A stretch of DNA of 12,371 nucleotides. It comes from Acidimicrobiaceae bacterium. Its GTDB lineage: Bacteria > Actinomycetota > Acidimicrobiia > Acidimicrobiales > Palsa-688. Within the stretch, counting starts at the first letter, position 1. Every line of letters begins with the position of its first letter. Location of the stretch: assembly GCA_030838025.1 (NCBI GenBank), contig JAUTXM010000469.1, positions 1-12,371 on the forward strand, read 5' to 3'. The position numbers and the translations under genes are program-made. Below the pieces are notes generated by a model. It did no database searches and was not told the DNA's origin. It saw only the letters and a list, made by a program, of their open reading frames with translations. Below are positions 1-6,940 of the stretch, one piece after another.

Positions 1-50
1 ACGCCAGGCCACGCCAGGCCACGCCAGGCCACGCCAGGCCACGCCGGGCC
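1..50. repeat. 10-bp tandem repeat at left window edge
   Basis: Five head-to-tail copies of ACGCCAGGCC; the last reads ACGCCGGGCC. The array starts at base 1, so it may continue outside the window. It lies downstream of the stop codon of the minus-strand reverse transcriptase. No spacers separate the units. No function is evident. The rest of 1-113 holds only an imperfect GC-rich inverted repeat around 47-80 and no gene that I can support. Confidence 0.95.
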
Positions 51-113
51 GGCTAGCGCGCACGCGCGAACGATCGGGCCGCACGCCCTGTCCGGCTCGG
101 CGCCGCCGAACGG

Positions 114-1565
114 CTAACCGGCGCCCAACGGCCCGGCGTCGTCTGGCACCGCCCCCGGTCCGGGCCAACCGGTAGAGCCGAGCCCGGTGCGACTCGCCAC
201 GAGCGTCTCGTAGGACGCGTCGTCCCGATGCATGGCCCAGAAGGCGGCGACGAGCGGGAGATGGCCCGCTTCCACGAGCGCCGCGTAGGGCACGAGCGCC
301 CGGCTGCGGCCCGTCCGCCGCCCGGTCGCGGCATACCGGGCCTCGCGCTGCACGTGCTGATCGAGCGCGCCCAACCCGTCGGGTCGGTGCAACATCGGCA
401 GGAACCATGTCGCCCACGAGAACTCCGCTCGCTCCCACGGCACACCGAACAGACGAAGGTTGGTCCGGCGCACGAACGCCCCAACCGCCCGCTCCGGCGG
501 CGCATCGTTTCGCTCCCGCCAGCGCAGCAAGCTGCGGGCCAACCGGGTCGAGCGTGCCTTCAGCTTGCGCTCGGTGATCGGCGCCAGCCGGATCGCGCCG
601 TCCTGATACCGAAAGCCCAGGAAGTCCCATCCCTGCCCCGGCGCGGCCACCATGGTCTTGCCCTCGTTGACCCGGAGGCGGCGCTCGTGCAGGCGATCCC
701 GGACCAGTCGCTCAAGTTCGGGTAGGTCGGCGGGAGCGGCGAGCACCAGGAAATCGTCGCTGTAGCGGGCGTACGTCGCGCCTCCGGCGGCGACCTCATG
801 ATCCAGGTCCCGGAGATACAGGGTCGCGAGGAGCGGGGCCAATGGTGTGCCGGCCATGATGCCCTTCACGCCGCCGTCGACCACCGTCCCGTTCTGTTCG
901 ACCCGCGGATCGAGCAACGCGGCGCTGAGGAGCCGAAACAGGGGGGCCTCGGTGAACGGTTCCGGCAAGCGGCGGAGGAGGTCGGCGACATCGATCGAGT
1001 TGAAGTAGTCGCTGATGTCGAGCCGCAGCGCCGCCTTGGCTTCGACCTCCGGGTCGGCGAGCACCGCGCGAAATGCCGCCCGGGCGCCGCCGCCGGGCAG
1101 AAACGAGTGGCACCAGGGCGAAGCCTCCTGGACCGCCACTGGCTGGAGGAGGCCGTTGACGGCGCGGAAGAGCAATTCGTCGGGTGCCGGGTACTGGAAT
1201 ATCCGTTTCTTGCGTCCGTCCGCCTTGTTGAGCCATCCGGCACGCGGAGGCGCCGGCTGGTGGCGCCCGGCCAGCACATCGGCGCCGAGGCGGAGGTGCT
1301 CGCCCTCGTCGATGATCCGCTCGTAGGCGCCCAGGCGATCCAGCCGGCGGGGATTCCGCTGGCGGAAGGCCTCAACGGCACCCACCCACGGTCCGTCCGT
1401 CGCCAGACCCTCGAGCACCGAGCCGGACGCGCCGAGCACCGAGCCGGATGCGCCGAGCACCGGGCCGGACGAGCCGGGCGAGCGGGAGGGAGGTCGCTTT
1501 GAAGCGGCTGTAGCCGCACTCGAAGGTACGCAGGACATCCGCTTCCAGGGATCGATCATGAGCAA
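114..1565 (-). CDS. Reverse transcriptase, class uncertain (non-canonical motif B)
   Basis: This is an RNA-directed DNA polymerase of 483 residues. Palm motifs are visible in order: KKRIFQYPAPDELLFRAV near 119-136, motif A RLDISDYFNSID with catalytic D183, motif B GIMAGTPLAPLLATLYL at 235-251, motif C YSDDF with D270 and D271, NEGKT at 300-304, and FLGF at 315-318. Both catalytic regions are intact, so it is probably active. Motif B has MAG where group II intron and retron enzymes usually have PQG. No HNH nuclease is visible, and the 140 residues after the palm match nothing I recognise. Residues 30-52 are a short Gly/Ser/Val/Leu repeat. The TTG start has AGGA 8 bases upstream; ATG at 1559 is an alternative. 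It appears to be transcribed alone. It could be a defence-type or group II-like enzyme. The reverse transcriptase call is firm and the class is not. Confidence 0.9.
   Translation of the reverse strand: MLMIDPWKRMSCVPSSAATAASKRPPSRSPGSSGPVLGASGSVLGASGSVLEGLATDGPWVGAVEAFRQRNPRRLDRLGAYERIIDEGEHLRLGADVLAGRHQPAPPRAGWLNKADGRKKRIFQYPAPDELLFRAVNGLLQPVAVQEASPWCHSFLPGGGARAAFRAVLADPEVEAKAALRLDISDYFNSIDVADLLRRLPEPFTEAPLFRLLSAALLDPRVEQNGTVVDGGVKGIMAGTPLAPLLATLYLRDLDHEVAAGGATYARYSDDFLVLAAPADLPELERLVRDRLHERRLRVNEGKTMVAAPGQGWDFLGFRYQDGAIRLAPITERKLKARSTRLARSLLRWRERNDAPPERAVGAFVRRTNLRLFGVPWERAEFSWATWFLPMLHRPDGLGALDQHVQREARYAATGRRTGRSRALVPYAALVEAGHLPLVAAFWAMHRDDASYETLVASRTGLGSTGWPGPGAVPDDAGPLGAG
1413..1475. repeat. 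21-bp in-frame tandem repeat inside the reverse transcriptase gene
   Basis: Three copies of a 21-bp unit beginning GAGCACCGAGCCGGA lie at 1413-1433, 1434-1454 and 1455-1475, with few differences. On the coding (minus) strand each unit adds seven residues of the type GASGSVL. The unit is a multiple of three, so copy-number change keeps the frame. It sits in the N-terminal extension ahead of the polymerase domain, which suggests a flexible and tolerant linker. Confidence 0.9.
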
Positions 1566-1642
1566 CCGTGTCGTCCTGCGCTGCTTCGCCCGGAGGCGCC
1601 CGAAGGCATCCCTCCCGCTCGGCCCGGAAGGCTAGCGCGGCC

Positions 1643-1673
1643 CTGCCGGCGGCCGCAGTGGGCCGTCCGGCAG
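1643..1673 (-). terminator. Hairpin terminator after the S8 protease gene
   Basis: The arms CTGCCGGCGGCC (1643-1654) and GGCCGTCCGGCAG (1661-1673) pair almost perfectly, with one bulged base and a 6-base loop. The hairpin begins 19 bases past the protease stop codon on the minus strand. It has no U tract, as is common for actinobacterial terminators. It should separate protease transcription from the reverse transcriptase gene. The remaining 1566-1642 stretch shows no clear promoter. Confidence 0.65.
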
Positions 1674-1691
1674 AGACACACGCGACCTGCC

Positions 1692-4600
1692 CTACTGCTT
1701 GACCAGGATCGAAGCTCGCGAGACCGTCGTGTCACGGCTGGCCGACGACGTCATGTCGGTCTCCACCGTGCTCGACGCCCCGCCCGGAAGGACCCGGTTG
1801 CCGCGCAGGGTGACCGACAGGCTGGTCGACCCACCGGGAATCGCCGCCGTGCTGGTGACGACCTGATCGCCGCTCGGCAGCCCGGCCAGGTTGCTGCCCC
1901 GCGACCCGTTGAAGTTCTCGGCGCCGACGTTGAACGGCACCCCGGGATTGGTGGGCATGTGGGCCGGGTTGTAGGCGAAGCTCACGTCCTCGGTGCCGTT
2001 GACGCCCAGCCAGACCTGGAACGTCTCGACCTGGCCGGGAATACCGAAGACGTGGGCGTTCCACTGGACCACGATCCAGTTGTGGACGCCGCGGTCTGCG
2101 GACACGACGTCGATGAGCAAACCCTGGCCGGTGATGGTGCCATTGCCCCCGTCGAGGTCGGTCCACAGCGGCGCCAGCACATTGTTGGGGCGGGCCGGGT
2201 TGGGGAAATGCTGCGGGAGGTAGCTGATGTCGTTGACGTCTCCACCGCCGACGACGAGGTACCCATCGGAGATGACGCCCAACATGTTGTACGTCTGGCC
2301 GGCGAACACAAAGCCCGGCACGGTGAAGTTGCTGATCGACTCGTCACCCATGGCCCGCGGGGTGACACCGAGGCGGGCCAGGTCGAAGTAGCCGAATGGG
2401 CTGTCCCCGCTGGCGATCTGCGGGGCGGGCGGCGTGGCGGCCGACAGGGTCTGCACGGGTAGGGTCACGGACTTGGCGCCTGTCCTGGTGGCACCCGGCG
2501 TCGCCGAGCGGAAGGTCAGGTTGTCGGCCCACGTGGTAGTCAGATTGACCGTCGCGGGAACGAACGCCTGGTTCTGAGCGGTCGCAGTACACGTGCTTTC
2601 CTCCAACTGCGTCAGGTGGATGACCCCGGGAACGCAGCTGCTGGTGAGGCTGACCGTCCCAGCGGGAGCCGCGGGCGCGCTCGGCGAGAAGGCGACCGGA
2701 AGATGGAGGTGCCGGGTGCCGCCCAGCTGGGCCAGTTCGATCTGGCCGGAGTAGAAGGTGCCTGGTGTCCCCGTTGTGCCATCAAGGGTGATGGAGATGC
2801 TCCGGCTGGCGCCCGCCGGCACAGAAATCACCGCGGGCGAGACCGTGACGCTGCCGGCCAGGTCCGCGGTCGCCGACACCTGGTAGGCCTGGGCCTGGCG
2901 GGTGACGTTGGTGAAGGTTCGGGTCGTCGTGACCCGCCCGGGCAACGCCGCATCGAAGACCGACGGCTCGTTCAGGTCGATCCGGTGCAACGGATCGGTG
3001 AGGACGGCGTCCATTTGCTTGCGGGTGACGTCAAGGGTGAGTCCGGGGTTGACGACCCCCGCCAGGTCTACTCGGCCGCTGCCGTCGTCGAAGACTCCCG
3101 CGGGGGTGTGACCGTCTTGCTCGACCACATTGCGGTTGGCCGTGGTCATGAGCGCCGACTTCACCTGGGCCGGGCTGAATCCGGGGTGAAGGGCGAAGAC
3201 GAGGGCGGCCGAGCCGGTGATGTGGGGCGCCGACATGGACGTGCCGGCGATGGACTGGAAGTACTGACCTGGCGGCCCTGACGCCACATCGAACGGCGTC
3301 GGTGTGTTTCCTGCCAGGATCTGAACGCCGGGCGCCGTGATGTCGGGCTTCAAAAAGTCTCCACCCGGCCCGCGGGACGAGAAGGCGGCCATGACATCAC
3401 CTTGGCCGTCGACTTCGTCGCCTTGGGGAAAGGTCGCAGTGGCGCCCGGATGAGCCGTGAGGAACGCATCAAGCATGTCGCCGGCGGGCTTGTCGAAGTG
3501 TATTGCAGGTAGGTAATGATTGTCCGTCTCGGTGTCCTCGACAACGGGATTCCGGAGGAACATCCCGACCGCACCCCCGGCCTTGACGTTGAGGCCCTTC
3601 TGAACCCGGCCCACCGCGTTCCCCGAGGCATCGACGCCGCCCCGCACGCAGACGACGATCTTGCCGGTAAACGATCCGGCCGGGGCGGGGGTCGAGCAGA
3701 TGCTGTCGTAGTGGGCGATAGAGGTGGCCTTGACGACCGGGGTCGGCGACGAAATCCCCAGTGTGATCGTGCTGCCCTGGAGCGTGATCTGGGCACCGCC
3801 CGGCGCCGAGATCGTCGCGGTGCTGGCGAACGCCCGCTGCAGGGAGCTGGCGGCAACCGTGGTCTCCCATGGTCCGAGATGCGCCGTGGTCCCCGCGTTC
3901 GGGCCGCTGTTGCCCGCCGACGTGCTGGAGAAGACTCCGGCGTCAAAGGCGTCGAGGAAGGCCAGGTCATCGGGGGAGGTGTACGCGCTCTGCGGCGTGC
4001 TCGGCCCAATGGAGTAATTGATCACGTCGGCACCGTCGAGGACCGCCTGGTTGATGGCGGCTACGAGGTCGGAGTCAAAACCGCCCAGGGGGCCAAGGGC
4101 CTTGTAGGACAGGACGAAGGCGCCCGGGGCGATGCCCTGGATGGGGCCGCGATCGACGCCGAACAGCGAGGCATGATTAAGCGGGTTGCCGGCTGCGGTG
4201 CTGGTGGTGTGGGTCCCATGACCCTCGGAGTCGCGGGCGGAGTTCGGGTAGGGCTCGTCATGCAACAGGGAGTTGTAGGTGGCGAGGAACACCTGGCCGC
4301 CGATCAACTTGTCGTTGCATGCGAACGGGATCGACGTCAGGGGGTTGGTCCCGAAGTTGCAGGCCCGGGCGTGCCCGTCGGGCGTCGGGGGAGGGGTACC
4401 GAGATCGGGCCGGGCGGCGAACGACGGATGTTCTGGCCACACACCGGTGTCCACGTCGGCCACGATGACGCCCGCACCAGCGGTGGCACTCGAGCCCAGC
4501 GCGGAGTAGGCGGCGTTGCCACCGATGAACTCGGCATCGTCGTCGGCGACCGGCGTTGCCTGGTCGGCCTTGTGCAACGAGTCACTCTGGACTGCGACCG

Positions 4601-5147
4601 CGCCCGAGAGCTTCAAAAGCGATGCCACCGTGTTGGCCGGCACGGTGACCGCCAGGCCGCCGTACACCGTGTGGTACGTCTGGCCGACCGCGGCGTTAGG
4701 GACCGCCTTGCGAAGTGCAGACACAAAGGCCTGCTCCACCGAGGTGATGTGGCCCGAATAGGCGACGGCTTCCCTGCTGGCGGGATTCAGCTTGTGGCCT
4801 GTGACTGCGGGGCTGGTCGCTGCCAGTCCGGGTAGGTAACCGTTGTACGTGGCGAGCGGGTCGTAGTCGAGCTTCACCAGAACCGACGTCGGGGCCGTGC
4901 CCGAGAGGTTGAGTATGGCGGGATCGCTCTGCGCCAGGCGGCTGGACAGCGCCCCGCCGGTGGTCACCGTTTGCGCCGACAGTTGGCCCGACAGCGCGCC
5001 GTTCACGGCCAGGCTGCCCCCACTCGGTGGGGCCGCGCTGGCGTTGGCACTCCCGAGCATGAGCGCGACCATCGTGGTCGAGGTGGCGCCGAGAACCACC
5101 TTCGACCAACGACGCCGAAGCCGCGCTGAAACCACGCCTGTGTGCAT
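1692..5147 (-). CDS. Secreted subtilisin-like (S8) serine protease with PA domain
   Basis: This is an exported endopeptidase of 1151 residues. A Sec signal peptide covers 1-38: basic RLRRRWSK, a hydrophobic stretch, then ANASA before the predicted cut. An inhibitor I9-like propeptide spans about 88-190. The catalytic residues are D233 in VADVDTG, H310 in EGHGTHT, oxyanion N413 in SAGNSGP, and S637 in GTSMSAPH. A protease-associated (PA) insertion lies near 467-572, between N413 and S637. Fn3-like and other beta-rich domains fill about 700-1151. There is no LPXTG motif and no C-terminal membrane segment, so it is probably released. I chose ATG at 5147, after GGGGGT, because it gives a textbook signal peptide. 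An in-frame ATG at 5231 would place 28 unrelated residues ahead of it. The gene has its own promoter candidate and a terminator, so it is probably monocistronic. Vpr-like proteases have a similar layout. The substrate is unknown. Confidence 0.93.
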   Translation of the reverse strand: MHTGVVSARLRRRWSKVVLGATSTTMVALMLGSANASAAPPSGGSLAVNGALSGQLSAQTVTTGGALSSRLAQSDPAILNLSGTAPTSVLVKLDYDPLATYNGYLPGLAATSPAVTGHKLNPASREAVAYSGHITSVEQAFVSALRKAVPNAAVGQTYHTVYGGLAVTVPANTVASLLKLSGAVAVQSDSLHKADQATPVADDDAEFIGGNAAYSALGSSATAGAGVIVADVDTGVWPEHPSFAARPDLGTPPPTPDGHARACNFGTNPLTSIPFACNDKLIGGQVFLATYNSLLHDEPYPNSARDSEGHGTHTTSTAAGNPLNHASLFGVDRGPIQGIAPGAFVLSYKALGPLGGFDSDLVAAINQAVLDGADVINYSIGPSTPQSAYTSPDDLAFLDAFDAGVFSSTSAGNSGPNAGTTAHLGPWETTVAASSLQRAFASTATISAPGGAQITLQGSTITLGISSPTPVVKATSIAHYDSICSTPAPAGSFTGKIVVCVRGGVDASGNAVGRVQKGLNVKAGGAVGMFLRNPVVEDTETDNHYLPAIHFDKPAGDMLDAFLTAHPGATATFPQGDEVDGQGDVMAAFSSRGPGGDFLKPDITAPGVQILAGNTPTPFDVASGPPGQYFQSIAGTSMSAPHITGSAALVFALHPGFSPAQVKSALMTTANRNVVEQDGHTPAGVFDDGSGRVDLAGVVNPGLTLDVTRKQMDAVLTDPLHRIDLNEPSVFDAALPGRVTTTRTFTNVTRQAQAYQVSATADLAGSVTVSPAVISVPAGASRSISITLDGTTGTPGTFYSGQIELAQLGGTRHLHLPVAFSPSAPAAPAGTVSLTSSCVPGVIHLTQLEESTCTATAQNQAFVPATVNLTTTWADNLTFRSATPGATRTGAKSVTLPVQTLSAATPPAPQIASGDSPFGYFDLARLGVTPRAMGDESISNFTVPGFVFAGQTYNMLGVISDGYLVVGGGDVNDISYLPQHFPNPARPNNVLAPLWTDLDGGNGTITGQGLLIDVVSADRGVHNWIVVQWNAHVFGIPGQVETFQVWLGVNGTEDVSFAYNPAHMPTNPGVPFNVGAENFNGSRGSNLAGLPSGDQVVTSTAAIPGGSTSLSVTLRGNRVLPGGASSTVETDMTSSASRDTTVSRASILVKQ

Positions 5148-5187
5148 GTAACCCCCAAATGTCAGTCCGCCGAGACAACGATGGTCG

Positions 5188-5216
5188 ACTCTAGGGTCAA
5201 GTCGTTGCGCTGACAA
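5188..5216 (-). promoter_or_regulatory. Candidate promoter of the S8 protease gene
   Basis: On the minus strand, a -35-like TTGTCA (5216-5211) is followed after 17 bases by a -10-like TAGAGT (5193-5188). The predicted leader is about 35-40 bases before the ATG at 5147. A perfect TTGACA also occurs at 5227-5222, but no -10 lies at a usable distance from it. The call rests on consensus matching only. Confidence 0.4.
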
Positions 5217-5226
5217 GAACTTGTCA
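5211..5226. promoter_or_regulatory. Candidate operator: 16-bp inverted repeat overlapping the -35
   Basis: TGACAAG-AA-CTTGTCA has perfect 7-bp arms and a 2-bp centre. It overlaps the putative -35 of the S8 protease promoter, where a bound dimeric repressor would block polymerase. The regulator is not identifiable from the site, and no regulator gene is adjacent. Confidence 0.45.
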
Positions 5227-5255
5227 AACACAATTCGACACGGCTGCGACTCGGT

Positions 5256-5282
5256 GGGCCGACGTTACGCGGCTTGCGGCCC
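5256..5282 (-). terminator. Possible terminator after the HtrA gene
   Basis: The arms GGGCCG (5256-5261) and CGGCCC (5277-5282) flank a 15-base loop, 25 bases past the HtrA stop codon on the minus strand. The stem is short, the loop is long and there is no U tract, so it may be weak. It would separate HtrA from the S8 promoter. Confidence 0.35.
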
Positions 5283-5306
5283 GGATTGTCCCCGATTGCG
5301 CCGGAA

Positions 5307-6275
5307 CTACTCCTCGAGCAGGGCCGGGATGATTCGAAGTTCGACGATCTGGTCGTCGCGCAGTACCCGGACGAGATGGGGACGTCCGATGGCATCGCTG
5401 ATCATCAGGCGCTGCAGGTCGCCGGAGTTCTGCAACGGCTGGCCGTCGACGTCGAGAATCACGTCCTTCACTCGCACTCCCCCGTCGGCGGCGGGGCTCC
5501 CCGCCATGACGTCGGTCACTCCGACGCCGGCGTCGCGGCCCACCCGGGAGGTGAGGCGGGGCGGCAGGGCCCGATGGCCACCGACGATCCCGAGGTACGC
5601 CCGCCGGAACCGGCCCTCGCTCATCAACGCCCCGAGGATCCGCCGCGTCGTCGCGTTGATCGGCACGGCCAGTCCGAGGCCGATGCCCGCGACCGCCGAG
5701 TTGATACCGATCACCCGACCCCGGCTGTCGGCCAGCGCCCCGCCCGAGTTTCCCGGGTTCAGCGCGGCATCGGTCTGGATGACATTGTCGATCACCCGCG
5801 ACGCCGCCCCCGAGCGGGTGGGCAGCGACCGGCCCACGGCGCTAACGACACCGGTGGTCACCGAGCCGGCAAACCCCAACGGGTTGCCAATGGCGACGAC
5901 GAGTTGGCCGACCCGCAACAGATCGGCATCGCCGAGGGGAGCAGCCGGCAGGTCCCGGGCCCGCCCGCGAATGACCGCCAAATCGGAGAGGGCGTCGCGG
6001 CCGACGACCTCGAACTCGAACTCGCGGCCGTCGATGAGTGCCGCCTGGCCGCCCCGCCCGGCCGCGACCACATGGGCCGAGGTCACCAGAAAGCCATCGG
6101 GCGTCACGATGACGGCGCTGCCCGAGCCCGCGACACGGCCCGAGCCGCCGCTCACCTGCAGACTGGCGACCGAAGGCAAAAGGGTCTCGGCAACCCTCGT
6201 CACCGTCCTCGAGTACGAGTCGAGGAGGGCGTCGTCGTCTTCTGCGGCGTCGGGGGCGGGGGCAAGATCAGTCAT
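5307..6275 (-). CDS. HtrA/DegP-type trypsin-like serine protease with PDZ domain
   Basis: This is a 322-residue quality-control protease of the S1C (HtrA/Deg) family. The trypsin-like domain covers about 30-215, with H68 in TSAHVV, D98 in ALSDLAV and S177 in NPGNSGG. One PDZ domain follows at about 225-318, including YLGIVGG and VKDVILDVDGQPL. HtrA proteins normally have a signal peptide or an N-terminal membrane anchor. Here the first 40 residues are acidic and polar with no hydrophobic segment, so a cytoplasmic or peripheral location is likely. The ATG start is well supported by AAGGAG (6287-6282), 6 bases upstream. The gene follows the 160-residue unknown gene across a repeat-filled gap and may share its transcript. 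The secreted S8 protease downstream appears to have its own promoter. Confidence 0.93.
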   Translation of the reverse strand: MTDLAPAPDAAEDDDALLDSYSRTVTRVAETLLPSVASLQVSGGSGRVAGSGSAVIVTPDGFLVTSAHVVAAGRGGQAALIDGREFEFEVVGRDALSDLAVIRGRARDLPAAPLGDADLLRVGQLVVAIGNPLGFAGSVTTGVVSAVGRSLPTRSGAASRVIDNVIQTDAALNPGNSGGALADSRGRVIGINSAVAGIGLGLAVPINATTRRILGALMSEGRFRRAYLGIVGGHRALPPRLTSRVGRDAGVGVTDVMAGSPAADGGVRVKDVILDVDGQPLQNSGDLQRLMISDAIGRPHLVRVLRDDQIVELRIIPALLEE

Positions 6276-6281
6276 GGAATG

Positions 6282-6287
6282 CTCCTT
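6282..6287 (-). promoter_or_regulatory. Strong ribosome binding site of the HtrA gene
   Basis: On the minus strand AAGGAG, preceded by a run of A, lies 6 bases before the ATG. It fixes the HtrA start. It is also the only sequence in the intergenic gap that does not belong to the tandem repeat. Confidence 0.8.
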
Positions 6288-6290
6288 TTT

Positions 6291-6368
6291 GTCGCTACGT
6301 CCTGTCGCTCAGTCCTGTCGCTACGTCCGGTCGCTACGTCCGGTCGCTACGTCCGGTCGCTACGTCGC
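6291..6368. repeat. 13-bp tandem repeat, six copies, filling an intergenic gap
   Basis: The unit is GTCGCTACGTCCG. Six contiguous copies occupy exactly 78 bp. Copies 3-5 are identical, copy 1 ends in T, copy 2 reads GTCGCTCAGTCCT, and copy 6 ends in TCGC. The array starts next to the stop codon of the 160-residue gene (6369) and ends next to the HtrA ribosome binding site. The unit is neither a codon multiple nor a helical-turn multiple. The identical inner copies suggest recent slippage expansion. Confidence 0.95.
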
Positions 6369-6851
6369 CTAGATCGCCACGGGACGATCGCGGCGCCCGG
6401 GCGGGGCCGCGGCCACGGCATCACGCAGGTCCTGTAACCAGTCGGCCTCGTGATGGCCCACCAGCCGGATGCACCACGCCACGGCCTCGGTTCGATCGCT
6501 CGCCACCCCGGCCGCCACCAAGCTGTCGAGGATCTGGCGTTCCCGCATGGCCAGGGGAACCGCCACGGGCGTGCGCACGGTCGTGTACAAGTGCCGCCGC
6601 CCGTCCTTGCTCGTCCCCCAGGAGATCTTCAGCCCGAAGGTCTCTTCGGCCTGTTGTGCGATCTTCATCCGCTCGCCCCGGGTGGCGTCTCGAAATCCTC
6701 CGGTCTCGTAGGCCTGCGAGAGGGGGAGGACGACCAGCGCCTCTTCGCGGTCGACCTCGACCTCGACGGGGCCGCCCAGCCAATCCGGCGGAAGCCGTTC
6801 AGTGAACCAGGCAGTGAGCCTGCTTCGCAGCTCGTCAACATCCTGTGTCAT
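6369..6851 (-). CDS. Conserved-looking protein of unknown function, 160 residues
   Basis: I do not recognise this family. The protein is soluble and mixed alpha/beta, with no signal peptide or membrane segment. Residues 27-45 (GGPVEVEVDREEALVVLPL) look like a beta hairpin. Residues 56-100 contain a basic/acidic helix and a hairpin around GLKISWGTSKDGRRHLYTT. Residues 102-134, including RERQILDSLVAAGVASDRTEA, form an amphipathic helical pair that resembles the helical part of ribbon-helix-helix regulators. That likeness is weak and I do not call it a DNA-binding protein. The ATG start has only a poor AAGAG upstream, and a -10-like element lies close enough to suggest a near-leaderless message. 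It is divergent from the PNP gene and upstream of the HtrA gene on the same strand, so the two may be co-transcribed. Confidence 0.75.
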   Translation of the reverse strand: MTQDVDELRSRLTAWFTERLPPDWLGGPVEVEVDREEALVVLPLSQAYETGGFRDATRGERMKIAQQAEETFGLKISWGTSKDGRRHLYTTVRTPVAVPLAMRERQILDSLVAAGVASDRTEAVAWCIRLVGHHEADWLQDLRDAVAAAPPGRRDRPVAI

Positions 6852-6861
6852 TGCTCTTACA

Positions 6862-6867
6862 AGATTA
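6862..6867 (-). promoter_or_regulatory. Possible -10 element of the 160-residue gene
   Basis: TAATCT (TAnnnT type) on the minus strand ends 10 bases before the ATG at 6851, so transcription would begin almost at the start codon. No convincing -35 is visible. The 89-bp divergent gap must also hold the PNP promoter, where TAGGGT at 6914-6919 is the only weak candidate. Confidence 0.25.
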
Positions 6868-6940
6868 CACCTGGCCGCGATATTCCCGATCGAAGATTGC
6901 CGGGGCGGCGTCGTAGGGTGCCCGCTGGAGGTGCCGCGCC

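Noticed and set aside
114..1691. Retron or diversity-generating retroelement
   Set aside because: No retron-type VTG motif is seen, little room exists upstream for an msr-msd, and no template/variable repeat pair is visible near the gene or in the S8 protease.
1..1691. Complete group II intron
   Set aside because: I could not find a domain V-like hairpin in the flanks, and no HNH domain is present. A structure search with a covariance model would be decisive.
3516..4835. 439-codon plus-strand open frame
   Set aside because: It lies antisense to the S8 catalytic domain and has no recognisable motif.
5148..5231. Longer N-terminus for the S8 protease from ATG 5231
   Set aside because: The extra 28 residues would precede an ideal signal peptide, and the stretch contains the candidate promoter and operator.
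6291..6368. CRISPR array
   Set aside because: The units are contiguous, 13 bp long and lack spacers; the same applies to the 10-bp array at 1-50.
5221..6437. Two long plus-strand open frames opposite HtrA
   Set aside because: They overlap each other and the clear HtrA coding sequence, run through the 13-bp repeat, and have biased nonsense composition.
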